NCBI GenBank assembly: GCA_040771825.1
Contig: JAXGZG010000005.1
Location: 234,061-298,060 of the forward strand
From: JAXGZG01 sp040771825
Lineage (GTDB): Bacteria; Bacillota; Sulfobacillia; Fermentithermobacillales; Fermentithermobacillaceae
Direction: 5' to 3'
DNA: 64,000 nucleotides
Position 1 is the first letter of the stretch. Every line of letters begins with the position of its first letter. Below, piece by piece: positions 41,061-49,865 of this stretch. The notes beneath the pieces were generated by a model. The model had not been told where the DNA came from. It did no database searches and saw only the letters and a list, made by a program, of their open reading frames with translations. Both the position numbers and the translations under genes were made by a program.

Positions 41061-43785
41061 GTCCACTCCCCGCTACCGCTTGCCCGAAACTAGCCACCTT
41101 GTCGCTCTTCTCGACGCGAACCGCGCATACCTTGAACTCAGGTATCTTGGCCACAGGATCAAGGGCATTGATAGTCAGAACGTTGGCGGCAGACTCCGCG
41201 AAGTGGAACGGCATGAACACAACTCCGGGACCGGTGTGAGGAGTCACTTTTGCCTTTACGGCTATGCTTCCTCTGCGAGAGGACACCTTAACCATTTCCC
41301 CATCCGCCACGTTGAGGTTTTCGGCCGCGTCCGGGTGTATCTCGATATAGCCTTCGGGCTTGTGCTTATCTAGAGATTTGGACCGACGGCTCATTGAACC
41401 GGTGTGGAAGTGGTATAGCATCCTGCCGGTAGTGAGGATGAGCGGATACTCCTCGTCAGGCTCCTCGGCTGGCGCAATGTACTCCGCAGGCTTGAAAAGA
41501 CCCAAGCCTCGAGTAAACTTGCCTTTGTGCAGATAGGGCGAGCCCGGATGATCCTTGGTTGGGCAAGGCCACTGCAGCCCGTCTCCTTCGAGCCTGTCAT
41601 GGCTCATCCCACCGTAGCTAGGAGTCAGGGAAGCTATCTCATCCATTATCTCGGATTCCGAGGGATAGCTCATCTCGTAGCCCATGCGACGAGCTAGGTC
41701 ACAGATAATCTCCCAGTCGGGTCTGGCCTCTCCTGGCGCAGGAACTGCAGGTTGCAGAAGCTGGACGCGACGTTCGGTGTTGGTAAACGTCCCTCCCACT
41801 TCCGCAAAACTTGTAGCCGGAAGCACTACGTCAGCCAGCTGAGCAGTTTCGGTGAGGAAGATATCCTGTACGACTAGGAAATCTAGGTTCTGGAGGGCTT
41901 CTCTCACATGGTTCGTGTCAGGGTCGCTAACCATGGGGTTCTCGCCCATAACGTAGATGGCCTTGAGTTTGCCATCCGCGGCGGCATTCACAGCCTCAGT
42001 AATGGTGAGCCCTACGCTAGAGGGCAAAGAACGTCCCCACGCCTTTTCAAACTTGGCCCTTATCTCGGGGTTGGTAACCGCTTGATAGCCGGAGTAGACG
42101 TTGGGAAGTGCGCCCATATCGCAAGCGCCCTGCACGTTGTTCTGGCCACGGAGCGGGTTGACACCAACGCTTTCCTTCCCGAGATTTCCTGTAAGCATTG
42201 CCAAGTTGGCCGTGGACAAGACGTTGTCGGTTCCCGTTGAGTGCTGGGTGATACCCATTGAGTATATGAGAGAAGCTCTTTCGCCTTTAGCGTAACACAC
42301 AGCGGCTTCCACTATGGTCTCAGCAGGCACACCTGTGATCTTAGAAACCATATCCGGAGTGTACTTCTCCACGCACTTCTTAAGACCCTCGAAGTTCTCA
42401 GTTCTCTCGTCGACGAACGTCTTGTCATACAAGCCTCGGGCTATGATTACGTTCATGAACCCGTTCAGAAGCGCCACGTCGCTTCCTGGGTTATGCTGCA
42501 GGAAGACGTGGGACCTCTGTGCCAGCTCGGTGCGACGGGGATCCGCCACAATGAGCTTAGCCCCACGCTTAAGGGCTTCCTTGACTTGAAGCCCGATGAC
42601 CGGATGGTTCTCTGTGGTGTTGGAACCAATGACGAAAATCACATCGGCACCGGAAATCTCCCCGATGGAGTTCGTCATTGCGCCGCTTCCAAACGCTGCG
42701 GCAAGCCCCGCCACAGTAGAGGCATGGCACAACCTGGCGCAGTGGTCCACGTTGTTGGTACCAAGAACTGCCCGGGCAAACTTCTGCATCACGAAGTTTG
42801 ACTCGTTTGAGACTTTGGCTGAGCTAAAGGCTGCCACAGAATCCGAACCGTGGTCTTTTACAATCTTCTGGAGACGGTCCCGAACAAGGTTCAGAGCCTC
42901 GTCCCAAGTGGCGGTCCTAAACTGGCCGTTTTCGTCTTTGATGAGCGGAGTAGCGAGGCGATCCGGGTGTTGAACGAAGTCCAGTCCAAAACGTCCCTTA
43001 ACGCAGGTGAGCTCGTGGTTTACCGGACCATCGGCCCCAGACGCCCCCACTATCTTGCCGTCTTTCACATGAAGATAGATCTTGCAACCAGTGCCGCAAT
43101 AGGGACAGACGGTCTCAACTTTCTCGATATCCCAAGTACGGCCCCTGCCAATGCTCCACTTGGGAGTCAGAGCGCCAACAGGGCAGAACTGCACACAGTT
43201 TCCGCAGAACACGCAGGTTGAATCTTCTAGAGGCTCGCTATAGGGGGCGGCAATCTTGGTGCCGTACCCTCTTCCGATGAGTCCAACAGCTGCTTGACCT
43301 TGCACTTCGCTGCAGACGGCCACGCATCTGCCGCAGAGAATGCACTTTGACAGGTCCCTCACCATGAATGCGTTTGAATCGTCCAGAATTACCTCGGCAT
43401 CTGGCTTGCCAAAGCGCTGAGGGTCGGCGCCATACTCGTAAGCATAGGCCTGTAGACTGCAGTCCCCGTTCTTCTCACAGGTAAGACAATCAGCCCTGTG
43501 GTTAGACAGCATCAGTTCTAACACAGTCCGCCGGGCCGCCCTAACCTTCTCTGTGTTGGTGTGGACCACCATACCTTCGCTTGCAGGAGTCGTGCACGAA
43601 GGCATCAGAGTGCGCGCTTTCTCCACTTCTACAAGGCACATGCGACACCGCCCTGTTTCATTGACGCCCTTCAGATAACACAGCTGCGGTACCTCGATGC
43701 CGACGCTCTTAGCGGCTTCAAGAATGGAGGTACCCGCTTCTGCGGCCACCTGTTTACCATCTATAGTCAGATTCACCATGGCCAA
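41050..43785 (-). CDS. fdhA: Formate dehydrogenase alpha subunit, Cys-type, FdhA
   Basis: About 911 aa. Order: N-terminal [2Fe-2S] domain (CYLKGVNETGRCRMC...), a [4Fe-4S] His/Cys motif (HRADCLTCEKNGDC), two [4Fe-4S] (CILCGRCVAVC and CVFCGNCVQFC), then the Mo-bisMGD domain with its own cluster (CPYCGTGCKIYL). The active-site loop DHCARLCHASTVAGL has Cys (TGC) where E. coli FdhF has Sec; the next His is kept. C-terminal MGD-binding domain has GRMLYHFHTGSM. It oxidises formate or reduces CO2. TTG 43785, 9 bases after AGGAGG, is chosen (M-A-M-V-N-L...). The NADH-module gene expected next to it is missing (see the remnant 43790-43880). Confidence 0.93.
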   Translation of the reverse strand: MAMVNLTIDGKQVAAEAGTSILEAAKSVGIEVPQLCYLKGVNETGRCRMCLVEVEKARTLMPSCTTPASEGMVVHTNTEKVRAARRTVLELMLSNHRADCLTCEKNGDCSLQAYAYEYGADPQRFGKPDAEVILDDSNAFMVRDLSKCILCGRCVAVCSEVQGQAAVGLIGRGYGTKIAAPYSEPLEDSTCVFCGNCVQFCPVGALTPKWSIGRGRTWDIEKVETVCPYCGTGCKIYLHVKDGKIVGASGADGPVNHELTCVKGRFGLDFVQHPDRLATPLIKDENGQFRTATWDEALNLVRDRLQKIVKDHGSDSVAAFSSAKVSNESNFVMQKFARAVLGTNNVDHCARLCHASTVAGLAAAFGSGAMTNSIGEISGADVIFVIGSNTTENHPVIGLQVKEALKRGAKLIVADPRRTELAQRSHVFLQHNPGSDVALLNGFMNVIIARGLYDKTFVDERTENFEGLKKCVEKYTPDMVSKITGVPAETIVEAAVCYAKGERASLIYSMGITQHSTGTDNVLSTANLAMLTGNLGKESVGVNPLRGQNNVQGACDMGALPNVYSGYQAVTNPEIRAKFEKAWGRSLPSSVGLTITEAVNAAADGKLKAIYVMGENPMVSDPDTNHVREALQNLDFLVVQDIFLTETAQLADVVLPATSFAEVGGTFTNTERRVQLLQPAVPAPGEARPDWEIICDLARRMGYEMSYPSESEIMDEIASLTPSYGGMSHDRLEGDGLQWPCPTKDHPGSPYLHKGKFTRGLGLFKPAEYIAPAEEPDEEYPLILTTGRMLYHFHTGSMSRRSKSLDKHKPEGYIEIHPDAAENLNVADGEMVKVSSRRGSIAVKAKVTPHTGPGVVFMPFHFAESAANVLTINALDPVAKIPEFKVCAVRVEKSDKVASFGQAVAGSGLES

Positions 43786-43789
43786 TCGC

Positions 43790-43882
43790 TTAAACCTCCT
43801 TAACTTTGATGTCGCACCGCAGGCATCTTTCGGCCTCACGCAGTGCCATTTTGTCCTCGTTAACCGGTCCCGAGAGCCGCCG
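43790..43882 (-). pseudogene. Remnant of a NuoF-GltD/HydB-like C-terminus
   Basis: The last 30 codons of a reading frame here, LSGPVNEDKM then ALREAERCLRCDI, resemble the extreme C-terminus of the HydB fusion at 45871-48897 (LSAPINEEKM, then REAERCLRCDV). The frame upstream is unrelated and includes the hydA terminator, and a middle stretch between the two blocks is absent. Its final codons (AAGGAGGTT TAA) form the ribosome binding site of fdhA. This is what would remain of an fdhB-like diaphorase gene once located between hydA and fdhA. Confidence 0.6.
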
Positions 43883-43963
43883 ATCGAACTCGGTACCCTT
43901 GCCACCAAATGGTCTGAGTCGATTATCTACCCGACAGTTTGGCATGTCCGGCGATCCAGATGA

Positions 43964-43990
43964 AACCCCCGAAGAAAGTCTTCGGGGGTT
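43964..43990 (-). terminator. Terminator after hydA
   Basis: Minus strand AACCCCCGAAGA-CTT-TCTTCGGGGGTT, perfect 12-bp stem with short T-rich tail (TTTCAT). It begins 21 bases after the hydA stop and separates the hydrogenase unit from fdhA. Confidence 0.85.
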
Positions 43991-44010
43991 CGTGCCTAGT
44001 ATCTCAGCCA

Positions 44011-45816
44011 CTATATGTCGCCATCAGACAACCCGCCGGCGGCTCTGTCCGGCGTCCAAACGTCTTGGGCTTCCTTTTCAACCATGGTGCCGTGGTGAGA
44101 CCGCCTGCTGTAGGTGGTGTGCAGCAACTCATGAGACCTATGGCTGAGAGGCTCACCCAAGTAGGTCTCGTAGAGCTCCTGAACCGCAGGGTTCTCGTGA
44201 GACTTGCGCAGCGGGAGGTCCTTATCCGCTTGGTATATGGCACTTATGCGCTTGGCCCTGATCTCGGTATCGGTGGGGATGGGTTGACCGCCGCCACCAA
44301 TACACCCGCCGGGACACGTCATTATCTCGATGAAATGGTACTGCTCTTGACCGGACTTGACTCGGTCCAGGAGTTCCCTGGCGTTCCCCAATCCATTGGC
44401 AATCGCAACATTGAGTTTGGTGCCATCAAGGTCTACAGTTGCCTTCTTGAGACCTTCCAAGCCCCTCACATTCTCAAAGTCGACGCTGGCCAGAGTCTTT
44501 CCTGTGTATAACTCGTAAGCGGTCCTGAGGGCAGCCTCCATGACGCCTCCTGTGGCGCCGAAGATCACAGCTGCGCCGGTGCTGATGCCCAGCGGAGCGT
44601 CGTACTCTTCGTCAGGCAGGTTCTGAAAGTCTATACCTGCCTGCTTAATCATGGTTGCCAACTCACGAACGGTAAGCACATAGTCGACATCTTGGTACCC
44701 TGAGGCGCTCATCTCTGGACGCTGGCACTCATACTTCTTTGCGGTGCAAGGCATAATTGACACCATGACGATGTCAGCAGGGTCAATACCCGCCTTCTCC
44801 GCATAGTAGGTCTTGGCCAAAGCCCCGAACATTTGTTGGGGTGACTTGCATGACGATACGTTGTCAGCCAGATCCGGATAGAATCCTTCCATGAATTTGA
44901 TCCACCCTGGGCTGCAAGAAGTGATCAGCGGCAATTTGCCGCCGGTCTTAAGCCTCTCAAGGAGCTCAGAGCCTTCTTCCATGATGGTAAGGTCAGCCGT
45001 GAAGTCCGTGTCGAAGACTTTGGCGAAACCGAGACGGCGAAGAGCCGCCACCAGTTTGCCCGTGCTGACGTTACCGGGTTCAATTCCGAAAGGCTCGCCT
45101 ATACTGACTCTGACTGCGGGAGCGGTCTGGACGATCACGTGCTTCTTAGGGTCTGCCAAAGCCCTCCAAACATCCTCAACATACTCTCTCTCGTGAAGCG
45201 CGCCTACCGGACAGACTAGAATACACTGTCCGCACTGAACACACTGGCTTTGTGACATTGTCTCGCCCCAAGCCGGAGCAATAGTCGTTCCGAAACCCCT
45301 GCCCAAAGGCCCTATGGCGCTTACGCTTTGCACCTTCTCGCACACTGCAACGCAGCGGCGGCACAAGATGCACTTGTTTGGGTCTCTGACCAATGCAGGG
45401 GTGGAGTCATCCACGCTCTGATCAGAGTGCTTAATGCCCCCGAACCTTACTGCCCTTATGCCAAGCCTTTCGGCTAGAGACTGAAGTTCGCAGTTAAGGT
45501 TCCTGGGACACGTGGCACATTCGTAAGGATGATCCGAGAGGATCATCTCCACTGTCATTTTGCGAGATTCTCTTACTTTGGCGCTATTGGTGTGAACTAC
45601 CATGCCCGGAGCCACAGGGGTAACACATGAAGCCTGCAGAGCTTTGGCTCTTTCGACCTCTACCACACACACCCTGCAACTTCCGATGACATTGATATCT
45701 TTCAAATAGCAGAGAGAGGGTATCTCGATTCCGACGCTTTTGGCAGCTTCCAGAATCGATGTTCCAGCCGGAACCGTTACCTCCCTGCCATCAATTGTGA
45801 GAGTCACGGCACTCAT
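44011..45816 (-). CDS. hydA: [FeFe] hydrogenase catalytic subunit HydA/HndD
   Basis: Protein of 601 aa. Fe-S domains: [2Fe-2S] (CYLKDINVIGSCRVC...), His/Cys [4Fe-4S] (HPYECATCPRNLNC), two [4Fe-4S] (CILCRRCVAVC and CVQCGQCILVC), then the H-cluster domain. L1 is TSCSPGW (canonical TSCCPxW), L2 is IMPCTAKKYE, L3 is EIMTCPGGCIGGGGQP. The segment SSCKSPQQMF adds a Cys after L1. The end ...RKSHENPAVQELYETYLG is typical of NAD(P)-linked trimeric/tetrameric hydrogenases. With NuoE-, NuoF- and HndB-like genes upstream, an electron-bifurcating H2 enzyme (reduced ferredoxin + NAD(P)H to H2) is likely. ATG with GGAGG upstream. No maturases are in the window. Confidence 0.95.
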   Translation of the reverse strand: MSAVTLTIDGREVTVPAGTSILEAAKSVGIEIPSLCYLKDINVIGSCRVCVVEVERAKALQASCVTPVAPGMVVHTNSAKVRESRKMTVEMILSDHPYECATCPRNLNCELQSLAERLGIRAVRFGGIKHSDQSVDDSTPALVRDPNKCILCRRCVAVCEKVQSVSAIGPLGRGFGTTIAPAWGETMSQSQCVQCGQCILVCPVGALHEREYVEDVWRALADPKKHVIVQTAPAVRVSIGEPFGIEPGNVSTGKLVAALRRLGFAKVFDTDFTADLTIMEEGSELLERLKTGGKLPLITSCSPGWIKFMEGFYPDLADNVSSCKSPQQMFGALAKTYYAEKAGIDPADIVMVSIMPCTAKKYECQRPEMSASGYQDVDYVLTVRELATMIKQAGIDFQNLPDEEYDAPLGISTGAAVIFGATGGVMEAALRTAYELYTGKTLASVDFENVRGLEGLKKATVDLDGTKLNVAIANGLGNARELLDRVKSGQEQYHFIEIMTCPGGCIGGGGQPIPTDTEIRAKRISAIYQADKDLPLRKSHENPAVQELYETYLGEPLSHRSHELLHTTYSRRSHHGTMVEKEAQDVWTPDRAAGGLSDGDI

Positions 45817-45870
45817 CAGTACTCCTCCATTCGACGCTCTCTGGAACTCTCCCGACCATGAGGTGTCTGT

Positions 45871-48800
45871 TTACTCATTAACATCGCAGCGCAGGCATCT
45901 CTCGGCCTCTCTCTGGGCTGCCTTGGCGTCATATCCCAGCTCCACTTCATCGAAAGAATCCAGGCGTCTCTCCATAGAAGCCAATCTGCCGTGACACCTT
46001 GGCATCTTCTCTTCGTTAATGGGGGCCGACAGCTTGCGCTCATGCTTGGGTGTCGGAACAACATCGCCGCTTCCGCCAAGATACTTGTCTATGGAAGACG
46101 CAGCTCTCTTCCCTGCGGCAATTGCCTCAACGACGGTAGCAGGACCGCTGGTGCAGTCACCGCCCGCAAAAACGCCCGCTTCGTTGGTCTCCATGGTCTT
46201 AGGATCAGCTTTCAGAGCACGCTTGTCAGCGCCCAAGCCGGCAGCCGCAAAGGGGTCGACCTCGCTGACCTGACCGATCGCCGCGATGAAAACGTCGCAG
46301 GGCAAGCCAAACTCGCTGCCCTCAACCTCGTAAGCCCTCTTTCTGCCTGAGGAATCATACTCGCCAGCCCTCATCTTGAGGCAGGTGACGGATTCCAATC
46401 GCCCATTGCCCTTGAGTTCCTTCGGGTTAACCATTGTCTGAAAGACTATGCCTTCAGCCTCCGCCATCTGGATTTCTTCCTTCTCGGCAGGCATGTCAGC
46501 CTTACTCCGCCTGTATACGACGGTGACAGACTCGGCGCCTAGTCTTCGAGCCGACCTAGCCGCGTCCATAGCGACGTTTCCGCCACCTGTAACCACGACC
46601 TTCTTGCCGCCAAGCTGAACTTCCTTACCCAGAGCGATGTCTCGGAGGAACTGCACTCCCGGGATGACTCCTTCAAGCTCTTCACCAGGCACACCGAGGC
46701 GCTGGTCTTTATGAGCTCCGATAGCAACAAACACCGCATCATACTGAGATCTGAGAGCATCCCAAGAAATGTCGACGCCTACCTTGATTCCGGTGCGGAT
46801 TTCTACCCCAAGATTCACCATTACGTCGATGTCCCTCTTAAGGGCATCTTTGGGGAGTCTGTACTCAGGAATACCCACAGACAACATACCGCCCGCCACA
46901 GGGAGAGCCTCAAATACGGTTACTGAGTGTCCCTGTAAGGCTAGGTAATGCGCAGCTGTCAATCCGGCGGGCCCCGCGCCCACGATTCCAACTCTCTTGC
47001 CAGTAGACTGCTTTCTCAGGGGCATGGGCCTGCTCCCATTGAGGCTGGCAGCGTAATCAGATGCGAACCTCTTGAGGTCGCGAATTGCAATAGGTTCGTC
47101 CAGCTGAGCCCTACGGCACCGGCCTTCACAGGGATGATGACACACTCTACCGCACACTACAGGGAACGGGTTCTCTCTTAGCACCTCTTCATAGGCTTCT
47201 GCGGGATGTCCCTGTCTTATGAGATCGATGTAGATGGGAGCATCCACATTGGCGGGACACGTGTTCCTGCACGGAGCATCAAATAGCGCAGCGCAAACCG
47301 AAGCAGGACACTTCTTGTCCCGAATGTGCGCCTCGTATTCGTCACGGAAGTACTTAATGGTCGACAGCACAGGGTTAGGAGCAGACTGCCCGAGTCCGCA
47401 GAGAGCCGTCTCCTTGATGGTCTCTCCAAGCTCCAGGAGCAGTTCGATGTCGCCTTCCTTGCCCTCCCCAATTGTAATCCTCTTGAGGATTTCCAACATC
47501 CGCTTGGTCCCGATCCGGCACGGAGAGCACTTGCCGCATGACTCCGACTGCACGAACTCCAGGAAGAACTTGGCCAAGTCAACCATGCAGGTATCTTCGT
47601 CCATCACCACAAAACCGCCGGACCCCATGATAGTGCCCAAAGCGGCTAGGGAATCATAGTCTACCGGCGTGTTGAGAAACTGGACCGGGATGCAGCCACC
47701 AGAAGGACCGCCTGTCTGGACTGCCTTGAACTTCTTGCCGTTGGGAAGCCCGCCTCCGATGTCGAAAACGATCTCACCGATTGTGGTTCCCATGGGGACT
47801 TCCGCAAGACCGTTGTTGTTGATATTCCCTGCAAGAGCAAATACCTTGGTCCCTTTGGACTTCTCGGTACCCATTGAAGCAAACCATTCCCAGCCTTCGC
47901 GAAGAATAGTTGGGACGTTAGCGTAAGTCTCAACGTTGTTGAGGACGGTTGGCTTGGCCCATAGTCCTTCGTTGGCAGGAAACGGCGGACGCGGACGGGG
48001 CTCTCCCCGTTGGCCCATGACCGAGTTGAGAAGCGCCGTCTCCTCGCCGCACACAAAAGCCCCGGCGCCTAGCCTAAGGTCGATATCAAATGAAAACCCT
48101 GAACCGAGGATGTCATCTCCCAAGAGACCCAGTTCCCGCGATTGAGCTATAGCCTTCTCAAGCCTGCTTACCGCCAATGGGTACTCCGCACGGACGTAGA
48201 TATACCCGTGAGAAGCGCCCACAGCGTAACCGGCAATAGTCATGCCTTCCAGAAGCCTGTGGGGGTCACCTTCCAGGGTAGACCTGTCCATAAACGCACC
48301 GGGGTCACCTTCGTCGGCGTTACACACAACGTACTTGGGCGAGCCCTGCGCCTTTCGGGTGAAGTCCCACTTCAGGCCAGTGGGGAATCCGGCACCTCCC
48401 CGCCCCCGGAGCCCCGACTTCTTGATTGTGTCGATGACTCCGTCCGATGTCATCTTCAGGGCGTTGGCGAGTCCAAAATACCCATCCCTGGCAATGTATT
48501 CCTTAATCGACTCAGGGTCGATAATCCCGCAGTTCTCCAAAACCACTCTGGTTTGACGCTTGAAAAACGGAATGTCAGAAAAATCTACTACGGCTTGGTC
48601 GTACTCAGGTTCTCTATAAAGAAGCCTGTCCACGACTCTCCCTTTGATCAAATGCTCCTCAACAAACTCCGAAACGTCCTCTTGGTGCACTCCACAGTAA
48701 AAGACGCCCTCGGGATAGACCATCATGTTGGGTCCAAACCTACAGAACCCAAAACAACCGGTCTCAACAACCTTTACTTCCTTGTCTAGCCCTTGCCGAA

Positions 48801-48897
48801 CGATTTCTTCCTCAAGGGCATCCTTCAGGGCCATGCTTCCCGAAGCATGGCAACCGGTACCCGAGCATACGAGAATATGACTGCGATAGAACTCCAT
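45871..48897 (-). CDS. hydB: HydB-type NuoF diaphorase fused to a GltD-like NADPH module
   Basis: Protein of 1008 aa against about 600 for a normal HydB/HndC. Residues 1-100: thioredoxin-like [2Fe-2S] domain (CSGTGC ... ETGCFGFC). Residues about 110-530: NuoF with FMN/NADH sites GLRGRGGAGFPTGLKW, NADEGDPGAFMDR, CGEETALLNSVMG and the cluster motif SESCGKCSPCRIGT. From about residue 545 follows a GltD-like module: Cys-rich start (CAALFDAPCRNTCPANVDAP, CGRVCHHPCEGRC), FAD site GIVGAGPAGLTAAHYL, NAD(P) site VVTGGGNVAMDAARSARRLG then VVYRRSKADMP; the last residues have CLRCD. HydB usually ends in a 2x[4Fe-4S] ferredoxin domain, which is missing here. It probably links the complex with NAD(H) and NADP(H). 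17 bases to HndB-like gene. Confidence 0.93.
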   Translation of the reverse strand: MEFYRSHILVCSGTGCHASGSMALKDALEEEIVRQGLDKEVKVVETGCFGFCRFGPNMMVYPEGVFYCGVHQEDVSEFVEEHLIKGRVVDRLLYREPEYDQAVVDFSDIPFFKRQTRVVLENCGIIDPESIKEYIARDGYFGLANALKMTSDGVIDTIKKSGLRGRGGAGFPTGLKWDFTRKAQGSPKYVVCNADEGDPGAFMDRSTLEGDPHRLLEGMTIAGYAVGASHGYIYVRAEYPLAVSRLEKAIAQSRELGLLGDDILGSGFSFDIDLRLGAGAFVCGEETALLNSVMGQRGEPRPRPPFPANEGLWAKPTVLNNVETYANVPTILREGWEWFASMGTEKSKGTKVFALAGNINNNGLAEVPMGTTIGEIVFDIGGGLPNGKKFKAVQTGGPSGGCIPVQFLNTPVDYDSLAALGTIMGSGGFVVMDEDTCMVDLAKFFLEFVQSESCGKCSPCRIGTKRMLEILKRITIGEGKEGDIELLLELGETIKETALCGLGQSAPNPVLSTIKYFRDEYEAHIRDKKCPASVCAALFDAPCRNTCPANVDAPIYIDLIRQGHPAEAYEEVLRENPFPVVCGRVCHHPCEGRCRRAQLDEPIAIRDLKRFASDYAASLNGSRPMPLRKQSTGKRVGIVGAGPAGLTAAHYLALQGHSVTVFEALPVAGGMLSVGIPEYRLPKDALKRDIDVMVNLGVEIRTGIKVGVDISWDALRSQYDAVFVAIGAHKDQRLGVPGEELEGVIPGVQFLRDIALGKEVQLGGKKVVVTGGGNVAMDAARSARRLGAESVTVVYRRSKADMPAEKEEIQMAEAEGIVFQTMVNPKELKGNGRLESVTCLKMRAGEYDSSGRKRAYEVEGSEFGLPCDVFIAAIGQVSEVDPFAAAGLGADKRALKADPKTMETNEAGVFAGGDCTSGPATVVEAIAAGKRAASSIDKYLGGSGDVVPTPKHERKLSAPINEEKMPRCHGRLASMERRLDSFDEVELGYDAKAAQREAERCLRCDVNE

Positions 48898-48913
48898 TGG
48901 CCTCTCCTCTCCC

Positions 48914-49285
48914 CTACTCCGCCTTGACGCTGTTGATGATCAGGTCTTGGACAGGCTGACGGTTGATTATATGGGATGTGACTATTTGTCTGGCACGCGC
49001 CGGGGTCACGTTTCCATAAACCACCTTTTCGGTGCCAGGTATGTCTACTTCAACTATGGGCTCTCTGACGCAAAGGCCTATACAGCCGGTTTCGGTCACT
49101 GTAACGTCCATTGCCCGCCTTTTCCTGAGTTCGTCTAGGATAGCGAGCATGGTCTCTCTGGCGCCGGCAGCTATTCCGCAAGTTCCCATGCCGACTATCA
49201 CTCTGGGAGCGCCAGAAGAGGTGCGGAGCTTGATCTCTATTTCCGACTCTCTCTTGAGCCTCTTAAGCTCTTCGATGCTCTTCAA
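48914..49285 (-). CDS. [2Fe-2S] thioredoxin-like ferredoxin, HndB-type subunit
   Basis: Protein of 123 aa. The single [2Fe-2S] domain has Cys in VGMGTCGIAAGA and the pair in ETGCIGLC; it matches HndB of the Desulfovibrio NADP-reducing hydrogenase, and the separate (2Fe-2S) subunits found in clostridial HydABCD operons. It passes electrons between the diaphorase and HydA. TTG start at 49285 with GGAGG upstream, overlapping the end of the HATPase gene by 23 bases. It is part of the hydrogenase operon. Confidence 0.9.
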   Translation of the reverse strand: MKSIEELKRLKRESEIEIKLRTSSGAPRVIVGMGTCGIAAGARETMLAILDELRKRRAMDVTVTETGCIGLCVREPIVEVDIPGTEKVVYGNVTPARARQIVTSHIINRQPVQDLIINSVKAE

Positions 49286-49847
49286 AAGTAAAACCTCCTC
49301 CGTCCGGCCGGTAACTGGCCAAAGCCAACCCCTCCCGGAGTCTCTCCTCTACTAATGAAAGAAAGGCGATCTGCCCCATGGCAGACCTTTCTTCACGTGG
49401 GCAGATCTTGTCACTATCGAAATGAAACTTCCCGCCCGGACCCTGGTAGGTGAACTCAACTCCTATATCCGGGTTACCTGCTATGAACGAAACCAGAGTA
49501 GATACAGGATCTCCAAGCGGTTGCCTATCGACATGAGACAGGCGGAACAAGACCGACACTTCGGTGCCGCGCCCTTCCGTAGATCGTATCGTGACCGTCC
49601 CGCCTGCCATCTCAGAGGCCTGGATTATGAAAGGCAATCCCAGACCGACCTTTTTCCTGGCTGAAGTGTAGAAAGGATCCCGCGCTAACTTGAGTTCCTC
49701 CTGACTCATCCCCCTGCCATCATCGGTCACGGAGATCTGCAGCCTATCCCCCGCCACATCCTGGCTAATCAGAACCCAAACCCTGTGCGCACTAGCATGG
49801 GCCGAGTTCTGCATCAAGTCTAGGAGATGTAAGGATAGGTCTACCAA
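49263..49847 (-). CDS. HATPase (histidine-kinase-like ATPase) domain protein
   Basis: Protein of 194 aa with a GHKL ATP-binding fold only: N-box LLDLMQNSAHASA, G1 VTDDGRGMSQEE, G2 KKVGLGLPFIIQASEM and TVTIRSTEGRGTEVSVLF. There is no dimerisation/phosphoacceptor or sensor domain, so it cannot be a normal sensor kinase. Small GHKL proteins of this type sit in many clostridial hydrogenase operons between the NuoE and HndB genes; role unknown. The last 70 residues are unassigned. TTG start with GAGGAGG upstream. Confidence 0.85.
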   Translation of the reverse strand: MVDLSLHLLDLMQNSAHASAHRVWVLISQDVAGDRLQISVTDDGRGMSQEELKLARDPFYTSARKKVGLGLPFIIQASEMAGGTVTIRSTEGRGTEVSVLFRLSHVDRQPLGDPVSTLVSFIAGNPDIGVEFTYQGPGGKFHFDSDKICPREERSAMGQIAFLSLVEERLREGLALASYRPDGGGFTFEEHRRA

Positions 49848-49865
49848 ACAACTACCTCCTCAAGG

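Noticed and set aside
42680..42760. FdhA as a selenoprotein
   Set aside because: The active-site codon in RLCHAS is TGC (Cys), not TGA, so no selenocysteine insertion is needed.
43790..44011. A 73-codon open frame between hydA and fdhA as an intact small gene
   Set aside because: Its first half consists of the hydA terminator hairpin, it has no ribosome binding site, and only the last 30 codons resemble a protein (the HydB C-terminus). I list only that part as a remnant.
45871..48897. HydB-GltD fusion as a stop-codon or assembly artefact
   Set aside because: Reading frame, codon use and Cys motifs are continuous through the junction near residue 545, and the same C-terminal signature recurs in the remnant beside fdhA.
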